Below are positions 17,622 to 38,691 of a stretch of 64,000 nucleotides of DNA, in pieces (within the stretch, counting starts at the first letter, position 1; the number at the start of each line of letters is the position of its first letter). Position numbers and translations under genes: made by a program. The stretch covers positions 57,288,001 through 57,352,000 of the forward strand of contig OZ231127.1 of NCBI GenBank assembly GCA_965153355.1, read 5' to 3'. The notes below the pieces were generated by a model, which searched no databases, was not told the DNA's origin, and saw nothing but the letters and a program-made list of their open reading frames with translations. Source of the stretch: Flaccisagitta enflata. Its lineage: Eukaryota > Chaetognatha > Sagittoidea > Aphragmophora.

Positions 17622-19607
17622 TATTTAATTGTAAGGAAAATGATTAATAGAGATTTCAGCATTTTATTAGGCAAAAATTCTTCACCGTCTAACCTTACCT
17701 GTTAACATGCTTGCAGGTGGGCATGGGCAGCTATTCGTGTGGGCAGGAGTAGCATGGGGTAAAGGGCTGTATGTGGCTGGGCAGGGGCAGTAATGCTCAG
17801 ATATCAGTGTCCGTTGATTTGGTGTCATCTCAAATTTTGCATTACCTTCTGATGTATGTTTTTATGGACACACTTGGTTTAATATTTTCGCGAGCAACTA
17901 TATCAATAGATTTTTTGAACAAGAGATAAAAAAACAAATTTTGTCATTTTTTTGGTTTCATTCATTAAGTTGGCTGTTAGAAAGCTCTGGGGAATTCTCT
18001 GGGGAATTCTCTGGGGTGATCCCTGGGGGATTCTCTGGGGTGATCCCTGGGGGATTCTCTGGGGTGATCCCTGGGGGATTCTCTGGGGTGATCCCTGGGG
18101 AATTCTCTGGGGTGATCCCTGGGGAATTCTCTGGGGTGATCCCTGGGGAATTCTCTGGGGTGATCCTCGGGGAATTCTCTGGGGTGATCCCTGGGGAATT
18201 CTCTGGGGTGATCCCTGGGGAATTCTCTGGGGTGATCCCTGGGGAATTCTCTGGGGTGATCCCTGGGGAATTCTCTGGGGTGATCCCTGGGGAATTCTCT
18301 GGGGTGATCCCTGGGGAATTCTCTGGGGTGATCCTCGGGGAATTCTCTGGGGTGATCCTGGGGAATTCTCTGGGGTGATCCCTGGGGAATTCTCTGGGGT
18401 GATCCTGGGGAATTCTCTGGGGTGATCCTGGGGAATTCTCGGGTGATCCTGGGGAATTCTCTGGGGTGATCCCTGGGGAATTCTCTGGGTGATCCCAGGG
18501 AATTCTCTGGGGTGATCCTGGGGAATTCTCTGGGGTGATCCCTGGGGAATTCTGCGGTGATCTGGGGAATTCTCTGGGTGATCCTGGGAATTCTCTGGGG
18601 TGATCCTGGGGAATTCTCTGGGGTGATCCCTGGGGGAATTCTCTGGGGTGATCCCTGGGGAATTCTCTGGGGTGATCCCTGGGGAATTCTCTGGGGTGAT
18701 CCCTGGGGAATTCTCTGGGGTGATCTCTGGGGTATCACTAGGGTGATCTTGGGGAATTCTCTGGGGTGATCCTCTCTAGGGGGTGATCTCTGGGGAATTC
18801 TCTGGGGTGATCCTTGGGGAATTCTCTGGGGTGATCCTCGGGGAATTCTCTGGGGTGATCCCTGGGGTATGCTCTGGGGTGATCCTGGGGGATTCTCTGG
18901 GGTGATCCTGGGGAATTCTCTGGGGTGATCCCTGGGGAATTCTCTGGGGTGATCCCTGGGGAATTCTCTGGGGTGATCCCTGGGGAATTCTCTGGGGTGA
19001 TCCCTGGGGAATTCTCTGGGGTGATCCCTGGGGAATTCTCTGGGGTGATCCCTGGGGAATTCTCTGGGGTGATCCCTGGGGAATTCTCTGGGGTGATCCC
19101 TGGGGAATTCTCTGGGGTGATCCCTGGGGAATTCTCTGGGGTGATCCTGGGGGAATTCTCTGGGGTGATCCCTGGGGAATTCTCTGGGGTGATCCCTGGG
19201 GAATTCTCTGGGATCACCCCATAGATCACCCGAGACCTTTCTAACAGCCAAGTTAATGAATGAAACTAAAAAAATGACAAAATTTGTTTTTGTATATCTT
19301 ATGCAAAAATTTATTGATATAATCGCTGGCAAAAATATTAAAACAAGTGTCTAAAAGAAGGTTCATCAGAAGGTAATGTAAAATTTTAGATGACGCGAAA
19401 TCAACGGAAACTGATTTCTGAGCATTAGTGCCCCCACCAAGCCACATACAGCCCTCTACCCCATGCTACTCCTGCCCACATAAATTTCTGCCCATGCCCA
19501 CCTGCAAGCATGTTAGCAAGTAAGGTGAGAAGTAGGTTAGACGGTGATCAATTTTTGCCTAATAAAATGCTGAAATCTTTATTAATCATTTTCCTTACAA
19601 TTAAATA
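17622..19607. mobile_element. foldback element FB1 with a satellite core
   Basis: Arms of about 370-390 bp (17622-17990, 19216-19607) are diverged inverted copies, beginning TATTTAATTGTAAGGAAAAT on both sides. The arms share GTCATCTCAAATTTTG with FB2. The middle is a 24-bp tandem array. This is the layout of foldback transposons, long inverted repeats with internal satellites. Confidence 0.75.
17985..19215. repeat. 24-bp satellite GGGGAATTCTCTGGGGTGAT+CCCT, about 50 units
   Basis: Near-identical units with an EcoRI site in each. Single-base deletions are enriched between about 18350 and 18900. Open frames on both strands through it are artefacts of a period divisible by three. Confidence 0.96.
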
Positions 19608-19610
19608 CAG

Positions 19611-20675
19611 AAGTCGCTGGTAGACTCGTGGGTAGTACTGCGGGTGGGCAAGAACTGTATGGGGAAGGGCTGGGCAGGGGCAGCAAAGCTTACAAATCAG
19701 GGTATCAGTTGATTTTATGTCATCTCAAATTTTGTATAACCCTCTGACACACCTACCTACAGACACACCCTCTTGTAGACACGCTTGGCCAGTGACTTTA
19801 AAGCTGGATTATAAATAGTTGCATGACCCTTGATTTCTTCCCCGAGAAGTTGAGCTACATTTTGATTCCCCCGGGATCACCCCTGAAAATTCCCTAGGAT
19901 TACCCCAGATAATTCTTGGGGGATTCTCTGAGGTGATCCCTGGGGTGATCTCTGGGGTGATCCCTGGGGAGATCTCTGGGGTGATCCCTGGGGAATTCTC
20001 TGGGGTGATCCCTGGGGAATTCTCTGGGGTGATCCCTGGGGAATTCTCTGGGGTCATCCCTGGGGAATTCTCTGGGCATGCCTATTTATAATCCCTTTAA
20101 AGTCTCTGGGGTGTCTCTGGGTGTTCTGGGTAGGTGTGTCAGAGGGTTATACAAAATTTGAGATGACATAAAATCAACTGATACCCTGATTTGTAAGCTT
20201 TGCTGCCCCTGCCCAGCCCTTCCCCATAGGAACTCTCTGGGGTGATCTAAGGGGAATTCTCTGGGGTGTTCCCTGGGGAATTCTCTGGGGTGATCCTGGG
20301 GGAATTCTCTGGGGTGATCCCTGGGGAATTCTCTGGGGTGATCCCTGGGGAATTCTCTGGGGTAATCCCAGGGGAATTCTCTGGGGTGATCCCGGGGGAA
20401 TCAAATGTAGTTCGACCCTGCGGGGAAGAAATCAAGGGTCGTGCAACTATATATACTCCTGCTCTATAGTCACTGGCTAAGCGGGTGTGGCTAAGAGGGT
20501 GTGTCTGTAGGTAGGTGTGTCAGAGGGATCTGCGAAATTTGAGATGATGTAATATCAACTGATACCTTGATTTGTAAGCTTTACTGCCCCTGCCCAGCTA
20601 CATGACATCTGCCGCCCTACTCCATACTGTTCCTGCCCACCCACATTACTACCCACGACATTCTACCAGCGACTT
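19611..20675. mobile_element. foldback element FB2 with the same satellite
   Basis: Ends AAGTCGCTGGTAGA and TCTACCAGCGACTT are perfect inverted copies. The arms (19611-19900 and about 20395-20675) match over about 280 bp. The core has the 24-bp satellite at about 19920-20070 and 20228-20395, separated by a partial inverted copy of the left arm near 20118-20227. The end sequence is the family F arm. Confidence 0.75.
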
Positions 20676-21649
20676 CTGATTGGCCTAATTTAGATTGTAT
20701 GAAAAAGCTCCAGTGACCAATTTTGCCAAACTGATTTACCACCTGATTTGCTTTTGTCATCTAACCTAACCACCAGCCAACTTATAAGCTAAAGCTGTGT
20801 TAAAATAGGGTTTGAATTTGTTTTTTTGCCTTTCTTTTTCATTTTCCTTCTAAATTTGGGCGACGATTTAGATGAGGGAAATAAGTTCTTTTTGCTTATC
20901 AACAGATGTAACTAACAATGATAATTTATACCCTACAGAGAGTAACCGACATGAATGAAAACATATCGTCAGGGTAATTATGGAGAAAAAAAATCAAGCC
21001 TTGTGTTTTAATCAACTTGCCGCTTCTTTTTATTTTGGTTTCATTGATTCTGTTTTATACACTTGGTTTGTTGAGTTACTGTTGTTTTTTGTTGATGATC
21101 ATCACGATTACATATCCTGGTATGTTCCCTAGTCTTTTTGAAGCTCTTACATGATACATTTAGTAACGAGATAGCTCTGGCATGTAAGTTCTCTGAGGTA
21201 CATGATTCATTTCCCTATCATTTACCTAACTGATTATTAAGCGTGTCCATAGGTCGGCTAGTTGTGGATTTATAAGCAGCATGATTGTATTCGCAGACAC
21301 GCAGATTTATGATTGGCTGTGTCCGTCTGTGAAATCGTAAGTACACGCTGAAACGCGAAGAAACGTGCATGGTTTGTCTTTTGTTTCATAAGCATACGCC
21401 GCTCGAAGATGATGCTGATGAAGCGACAATCTACAACAAAAAAGTTGCTTTGAGTTAAATTCGATTACTTCCTAGCAGGAGTTATTACGGGAGCAATTAG
21501 CGAAATCCTAGCCGAGCTACAAATTTTGAAGCAGACAACCGTAGCCTCGCATGCCGAGAGATGATAGTGTGTTGCAAACGCGATTTTAAACTTTGCGTGA
21601 CCCAACCGCGCTGAGGAAAGCTCGATTTTCGCGATTTAAACGTTAGCGT
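20676..21649. other. spacer with only an element fragment
   Basis: No gene recognised. Near 21297-21345, CAGACACGCAGATTTATGAT and GGCTGTGTCCGTCTGTG are the remains of a small (GTCY)n element. Confidence 0.45.
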
Positions 21650-21737
21650 GACCGACCGACCGACCGACCGACCGACCAACCGACCGACCGACCGACCGAC
21701 CGACGGACATAACCTCATAGAGAGATGCGAGGACGCA
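21650..21737 (-). mobile_element. 5' half of a small (GTCY)n element, cut by an assembly gap
   Basis: A GACC tract (about 21655-21703) is followed by GGACATAACCTCATAGAGAG and ATGCGAGGACGCA. The last piece is the start of a family A-like hairpin. Confidence 0.6.
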
Positions 21738-21747
21738 NNNNNNNNNN
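21738..21747. other. assembly gap (10 N)
   Basis: Ten undetermined bases, placed inside the hairpin of a repeat element. Confidence 1.
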
Positions 21748-21756
21748 AGCCCATAT

Positions 21757-22110
21757 CTAAACTTCAAGGCCCCAATGCAAGTCCTCAGGCCCAAATCCCA
21801 GCCTCAAGGCTAAACCCAGCCTGAGAGGCGAATCCCAGCCTCAGGCACCAAATCCCAGCCTCAAGGCCCAAATCCCGACCTCAAGGGGCTAATTCCCAGC
21901 CTCGGCCTAATTCCCCAGCCTCGGCTGATCCTAGCCTTGGCTCAGTCAGCCTTGAGAGGCTCAAATCCAGTCTCGAGGCTCAGCTCAGCCAGGCTCAAAT
22001 TCCTGTCTCTAAGCTCAAATCAACTAAGGCAATTCCAGTCTCCAGGCTCAAATAAAAACAGCATAGGTCTCCAGAAGCTGGGGCCGCTGCCCTCTCACAA
22101 ATCTCACAGC
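21757..22110. repeat. family D array (GCCTCAAGGCCCAAATCCCA type)
   Basis: Degenerate 20-24 bp units alternate a short GGC/GCC palindrome with AAATCCCAGCCT. The same unit occurs in the reverse orientation at 53330-53950. Confidence 0.75.
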
Positions 22111-22169
22111 TCTCATACCCCACTCACTTGAGGCAACGGTACCATAATCCATCCTAACCTTTGCGACTA

Positions 22170-22258
22170 TTCTTTTTCTTTTTCTTTTTCTTTTTCTTTT
22201 TCTTTTTCTTTTTCTTCTTCTTCTTCTTCTTCTTCTTCTTCTTCTTCTTCTTCTTCTT
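22170..22258. repeat. (CTTTTT)n then (CTT)n microsatellite
   Basis: Two pure adjacent runs. Confidence 0.95.
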
Positions 22259-22468
22259 GTTTTTCACCTTCTTCCTCTTCAATTTCCTCCCCGTCGACTT
22301 CATCTAGTCCCCTGCGACTTGAAGCGAAAAAGAATATTAAATCCTCTTTTTCAAAGAAAGGCGCAAAGGCAAAATATTTCATCCTCTGCAATTCTCGGAT
22401 TTCTCGTCGCTTAATTCCTTTCTATTTCTATCATTGTCGAGATTTTCATTGTTTTCTGCCCCTCTTTA

Positions 22469-23038
22469 TTTTTAGTCGCGTGCACGCGACTATACACCCT
22501 GCTTTGTCCATCCGTCCGTCCGTCCTTTGTTCGGTTGGTTCGTTGGTCGGTCTGTTGGTACGTCACACTTTTACTTTTTTTATTCAATCTTATTTCCCTA
22601 ATTCATCCAAGTCATTTAAGAATATGCCAAGTCATCCTAAGTCATTCTAAGTTATTCTGAGTTACAAATCGTCATCGCAAGCACCGGTAGTATAATACTG
22701 AAAACGATTTGTATTTTCATGATGGAGAATACAGTGCAGAAGAGCAAAAACGAACAATTTTGCCTAAATTTTCGAATACCACTTTGGGCATCATCATCAG
22801 AGGCAGAAAGAGAGAGAAAGAATTTAAAGGGGCGCCCTTTTAAATTCTTTCCCTCTCTCTCTTTCTCTCTTTCTGCCTCTGATGATAATGCCCAAAGTGG
22901 TATTCGAAAATTTAGGCAAAATTGTTCGTTTTTGCTCTTCTGCACTATATTCTCCATCATGAAAATACAAATCGTTTTCAGTGTTATTCTGAGTCATTAT
23001 GTAGGTCTCGCACGCGACTTATAGGTGTCAGCCTTGTC
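22469..23038 (+). mobile_element. family C element, copy 3, carrying a palindromic insert
   Basis: 5' TTTTTAGTCGCGTGCACGCG and CTATACACCCTGCTTTGTCC with a GTCC/GTTC tract. The 3' side is CTCGCACGCGACTTATAGGT then GCCTTGTCT. The 3' GCACGCGACT complements the 5' arm. The middle holds a 290-bp palindrome. Confidence 0.7.
22697..22985. repeat. 290-bp near-perfect palindrome
   Basis: Both arms start CTGAAAACGATTTGTATTTT and run about 135 bp each to a short centre near 22838. They are nearly identical, so it is young or kept by gene conversion. Confidence 0.85.
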
Positions 23039-23149
23039 TCTTCATATCAACTCGTTATCTTTTCATTCATTTTGCTTGTGTTTGCTCTTTCTTTATTTTC
23101 ATTTATTTTTCCTATTATCCTCTTATCTTACGTCATGTACTCTGAACAA

Positions 23150-23710
<561 letters not shown>

Positions 23711-24514
23711 CGCCCGACAAACAACATGACAAGATGTTAATGTATCGCCCGGCATCTGACATTCATGATCGATGGTTACGCCAAATAAGTGGGCATATAG
23801 CCTCTTCTCCATTGAACGTGAAGCTGTCATTAGCAGAAGATAACTCCCAGAACTACGAGCGAAAAGAAAATGTGCCGCAGTCATTGCTTTGCCTTTCCTT
23901 TGTTTTATCCTGAATCATGAATCGATCACACCATAACCCCCAGGGACCTCTGTTTTTCACATACTTACTGCTTATCCTGTGACCCATCTGACCTCATGGT
24001 CTTGATTAAACGCCCCTCCTCGTCTCTTGCCCGTTTTTGTGCTCATGGTTTTTGATGGAGAGGTCGAAATTTGAAGCTCGTCGGAAAAAAAATTCCATTT
24101 ATATCCTCATGCCCACTTTTTTTTGACAGATTTGAACTAAAATGACGCCAAAAAGGATTTTTTCATCGGTAAGATGACGGTCCTTCGAACAGCGTCTATC
24201 CACCTTTGGACCGCGCACCGCTGATCCGTCGATACATCAAAATCAACGTTCTCTAGTCATCTTTTTACGCCTCCTCTCCTTTCCATTTCTCTTCCCTTTT
24301 TCCATTATCATCGTTTCTATTTACCGTCACTTTCTTTTAAACAACGACTTTTTGAGAAAAACAAAATCTCCATTCTCCAATTATTTGCGTCTTTACCGAG
24401 GACCATTTCAATTGTTTTAGGTCGACGCTTTAAAAATCGCTTCCTCTTCATACACATCATCACCATCTTTGTCAACATCTTTTTCTTCATCTCGTCGTCA
24501 TTGTCGTCATCAAA
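23711..24514. other. 5' flank of the LDL-receptor-module gene
   Basis: Mixed-composition sequence before a candidate start with a good context (ATCAAAATGG). No TATA box or other gene was recognised. Confidence 0.4.
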
Positions 24515-34253
<9,739 letters not shown>

Positions 34254-34510
34254 CGTCATGTTACCAAATCATTGAAGATAGAAATCATAATGCCCTCCGT
34301 GCGCACACCATCGGGTCTGCTGTCGTACCAAACAATTCACGCACTCATATCATGCTTTTGTTGCATATTTTGATACGTTCAGTGTCATCTATGAAGATAA
34401 TCTTAAATGGTCAACGTGTCATTGAGTTTGTGAACAAATGTGTGCGTGGGTACAATTGTACGATCATCTGTGATCTTTTGTTTTCAAGACTTTTTAAGTG
34501 TTTTTTTAAA

Positions 34511-34604
34511 TTAGGGTTAGGGGTGGGTTTAGGGTTAGATTTAGGGTTGGGGATAGTTTTAGGGTTAGGGTTAGGAACAGGGTTAGCTTTAGGGCTAAGG
34601 GTTG
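34511..34604. repeat. degenerate interstitial telomere-like tract (TTAGGG)n
   Basis: Fifteen or so TTAGGG or close variants on the plus strand, 260 bp after the LDLa gene stop. Confidence 0.85.
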
Positions 34605-35066
34605 GCTGGGTTTTATGTATTACGGCCCGAAGCTATTCGAATTAAATTCGCTCTGGCGGAGGATTCGGAAAGAAAAACAAGATCGTGCAGAGAATCATTC
34701 ATTTTTTCCGTGTGGGTGTGTAAGTTTGATCATATGCTGGAAATGATGGAAGTTTTGTCACGGCATGGCAATTTCTTTTAGCTTTTCATGTTCCAATTTC
34801 TTTTTTGGCCGTTTATATCACATTCTCTTTTCTTATATCCTACAAACTAATTAGTCAACAACAATTCATCACTGTTGATCTTGCCAGAAAAATGTCTCTG
34901 GAGAAACTCAGGAATCTGCGGTGCAATTGTTTTTTAATACATGGAAGCTTATTTGTTGAAAAATCATTTGATAGACGGTATTTGTGAAGACTTTGAATTT
35001 GAACGAGTTCAATTTCCTGTTTGGGCAGGAGCTGTGATGTCCAAAAAAAATCATAAAAAGGTAAAG
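34605..35066. other. spacer, nothing recognised
   Basis: Mixed sequence without a supported gene or repeat. Confidence 0.4.
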
Positions 35067-35402
35067 ACAGACCGACCGACCGACCGACCGACCGACCGAC
35101 CGACCGACCGACCGACCGACCGACCGACCGACCGACCGACCGACCGACCGACCGACCGACCGACCGACCGACCGACCGACCGACCGACCGACCGACCGAC
35201 CGACCGACCGACCGACCGACCGACCGACCGACCGACCGACCGACCGACCGACCGACCGACCGACCGACCGACCGACCGACCGACCGACCGACCGACCGAC
35301 CGACCGACCGACCGACCGACCGACCGACCGACCGACCGACCGACCGACCGACCGACCGACCGACCGAGCGGGGTGTAGAGTCGCGTGCACGCGACTAAAA
35401 AT
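35067..35402 (-). mobile_element. family C element swollen by a 300-bp (GACC)n run
   Basis: About 75 pure GACC units (35069-35367) end in GAGCGGGGTGTAGAGTCGCG and TGCACGCGACTAAAAA. That is the reverse complement of a family C 5' end. The 3' end is not evident. Confidence 0.75.
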
Positions 35403-35453
35403 GCATCGGGTCAAGGTTTTTGTCCAGCAAAAAGCAGCGAAAGTGTTATTCTG

Positions 35454-35599
35454 AACAAGGCCAAGTAGGCCTAAAGGTGCGCCGGGTGGATCACCAAATG
35501 TTTGCATGACGGACAGACCAACCAACTGACCAACCGACCCACCGACCAACCAACGGACAGACATGAACAGTTATAGAGGTGCTTTGGCGCACCTTAAAA
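35454..35599 (-). mobile_element. small (GTCY)n element, family A copy
   Basis: AACAAGGCCAAGTAGGCC, AAGGTGCGCCGGGTGGATCA, GACC/AACC tract, then GGTGCTTTGGCGCACCTTAA. Complete and well conserved. Confidence 0.78.
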
Positions 35600-35616
35600 G
35601 CTAAGCTGGCCAAGTA

Positions 35617-36180
35617 CAGTAGATGTCGTCTAGACTTGGAAATACGGGGGAATTCATTACAGGAAGACATATAAAGTTAAGAGAGTGATATTTGAAATAT
35701 AAACTAATAAAAAGATGCTTTATTGCCCATGGGTGTTGGTTGCCATGGAAACACATTTCCATGTATTTATGCTAAAGTATCAATTTTTTGAGAAATTTTT
35801 TGTGAGAACATTGTTTAAAATAAAATTTGCTACAACTTTCCCACAGTATGTTCTGTAAGAATATCGCTGGTTTGGCGGTTGCTAGGGAGCATCACAGGGC
35901 TGTCACACATAGTTACACTCCCTAGCAACGGCTAAACAAGTAACATTCTTACAGAACATACGTGGGAAAGTTGTGGCAAATTTTATTTTAAACAATGTTC
36001 CCTAAAAAAATTTCTCAAAATATTGATACTTTAGCGTGAATAGATGAAAATGTGTTTCTATAGCAACCAACACCCATGGGCAACAAAGCATAGTTCATAT
36101 TCCAAATATCAGTCTTTCAAGTAAATTTGTCTTCCCGTAATGAATTCCCCCGTATTTCCAAGTCTAGACGACATCTACTG
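35617..36180. mobile_element. 564-bp foldback MITE with TA target sites (Tc1/mariner-like)
   Basis: Ends CAGTAGATGTCGTCTAGACT are inverted copies, each bordered by TA (35615-35616, 36181-36182). The arms run almost to the centre near 35900, with indels. No transposase frame. Confidence 0.8.
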
Positions 36181-36182
36181 TA

Positions 36183-37194
36183 CCTATATTCAATCATCAA
36201 ACGCAAATCGAAAATTCATATCATCTCCAAATCTAAGTGATCTTTCATACTCAATCTACATTTCATTTTCTTAACTCGTATTTATTTTGAAAGTGACATA
36301 ACAACTAACTGTCATGTTTTACGTCATTTTCTAGTCATTTGTCGGCTCTCTTTGGTCTCCCTGATTCTATTGATTGATTCTTATATTTTCCCCGTAAAAA
36401 CAGCACAATGGAACTGAAATTTATCATCTTCATGACGCACGGCAAACAAAAAAAAGGACAATTAGGATAGCCAGTGAAGACGTTTTAACCACTTTCCAAC
36501 CGATTATTGTTTCATTCCATAAAACAAACGCGTCTGTTATGAAGTCGTATAATTTAGATCTTGTTCGTCAATTATTCGATATTTTGTGCGTCCCCTAAAA
36601 GATGTCGTACATAGAATGGACGTGGTCATCTATTGTGCCAAACCTGAAGTACTAGATTTCATGTTTACAAAATATTTCTATTGAAATTAGGCTGTTTTGA
36701 TCATGACAGCTCAAGAATTGTGAGCTGGCGAGATCGTTGAAAAGCGAACAGCTTATAGCTGAGAAGCTTGTTTGACTTTTAGGTTTGTCACACCGTAAAG
36801 GCATAAAAGTGTGCAAAAAGCGTTAATTGATTAAAACAAATGGCTATTCAGTGTGTTACTCCTTTTTGTGGTTCATGCCTTTGAAGTTATTTGTTGTCCT
36901 CTCGCCACCCTGCAAAAAGAACCCAAAGAACGACAGATCGTTTTAAAAGCGATTTAAAAAAAAAGTTTACAACGTTACAAAAAAATGTTTATGAATAACT
37001 ATGTCTATTATAATTTATGGGTGTTGTAACAATGGACCAGCATCTCTTGATGACCAAGTTTTCCCTTCCAAAAAATTCTAACATCTCTTGGTATTAACAG
37101 ATTTTCCATTTTTCCTTGTCAACTCCACAAGTCAGGTTGCTCCTTCCTCTTTTTCTTCCTTCCTTCCTTTCGTTCATTTTTTCTTTCTATTTGT
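36183..37194. other. spacer, nothing recognised
   Basis: AT-rich mixed sequence; no gene or terminal repeat was found. Confidence 0.4.
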
Positions 37195-37198
37195 CTTC

Positions 37199-37264
<66 letters not shown>

Positions 37265-37302
37265 ATCTTTCTCTCTTTCTTTCTTTCTTTCTTTCTCTGT
37301 TT
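37195..37302. repeat. (CTTT)n microsatellite
   Basis: Nearly pure CTTT units. Confidence 0.96.
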
Positions 37303-38413
37303 TTCCTCTTTTTTCAACTTACCTCAGTTTCTCTCTCTCTCTCTCATCTACAGTTCGTTATTTGTATTCGCCTTTGATATTCTTCCCGATTAATAAGTTG
37401 ATAATCAAATTAAGGTTAAGTGAATGACAGACACGTAATATTTTATTCTCCTGGTCATGACTGATACCATTTTCATCCTTTCAACTATCATGTCTATATG
37501 ACGCGATATTTTGCGCGAATGACTGCGTCCCAACCTTTTACTGACATTGTCTTTCTTTCGATGATTCCAAGAAAATAAAAGATATTCCCTGATAATTTGA
37601 AATCTTAACTCTCAGGCGTTTAGCCAAAATGAAATTGTTACGTTTTGTTGGTCTTGAAGTGTGACAGAATTGATACGCTCGTCGGAAGATTATCGTAGTT
37701 ATTTTCTTCTTAGCGGAGGTCAAGATTTTGCAGACTTACAGTAAAAGGAAAAAAATGCAATTTGTTCAACTGACAGAAACGTCAATATCTCAAGAACCCT
37801 TTGAGCTACACCCGTGAGTTTTTTGTTGGAAATAAGACTTTACAATGAGGGATTAGGAAGAGCAAACTGACAATCTGAAGATGAGCCCAACCAACCCAAC
37901 CAACCTACCAGATAAAAAAATGGAAAAATGGAAACATTTTTGAATGCGTTTTCCGATATGGCTGAAATTTTGCATGAAAGTTCTTGAAGAATATCTACAT
38001 TCTCAGATTCAATCATTCTGCATTTTTTACATTATCTTAACTGATGTGAGGAAGAGGTTGGCAGAACAAGTTTCAACCGAACTGCCCAACCAACCAAAAA
38101 AGATATCATAGAGATTTTCTGAAAATTCATGAAAATTTCGATTTTTTTCTGTGAAACATCCTTACACTATTGTATTTTGGCATAATCTAAGTAAAAATAT
38201 TCTCATATTGATTTTATCACTACAGTAAGCATTTCAATTGCATAATTTGTGTTGAAAATACGTCTACTTACTATCTAGCTCAAAAGTATAGACACAAGAT
38301 AAGTATTAATTATTTTATTCAATAAATGATATTCAATTCAATTCCAGAATCTGTTCAATACTTGGTGTGTCTCTTCTGAGCATTAACAACTACTTTCATA
38401 TGCCTCAGCATGA
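37303..38413. other. spacer, nothing recognised
   Basis: AT-rich. CCCAACCAACC clusters near 37890 and 38085 are the only pattern noticed. Confidence 0.4.
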
Positions 38414-38593
38414 TTTTTAGTCGCGGACTAGCGACTCTATAAGAGGCTTTGTTCGTCCGTTGGTTGGTTGGTCGGTTGGTTGGTTGGTCGGTCGGTTGGT
38501 CCGTGGTGATCGAGTTGAGAGAGTGCGAAAACGCGCATTTCCGCCCCTGCCCACCCGTCCGCGACTGGTATTGGCCGTGTATCCGGCCTTGTT
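38414..38593 (+). mobile_element. small (GTCY)n element, family B copy 4
   Basis: Complete: AGTCGCGGACTAGCGACT hairpin, GGTTGGTCGG tract, GAAAACGCGCATTTCCGCCC, GTCCGCGACTGGTATTGGCC and GTGTATCCGGCCTTGTT. Almost identical to 47895-48073 outside the tract. Confidence 0.85.
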
Positions 38594-38691
38594 TAGGTAG
38601 ATTTGAGGTAAGTTGGTGAGATCTTCTCCAGATTTTTGAATCAATTTTTTCGACCCTGCGGCTGACATTGTATGTTTTTAGTCGCGTGCAC

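Noticed and set aside
17977-19332. Long frames on both strands through the 24-bp satellite
   Set aside because: The period is divisible by three, so frames stay open automatically; indels shift them, and there are no start context, domains or splice sites.
34511-34604. Chromosome end
   Set aside because: Ordinary sequence and many repeats continue on both sides, so this is interstitial.
34908-35564. Frame encoding a long SVGR repeat
   Set aside because: It is the (GACC)n expansion in a family C element.
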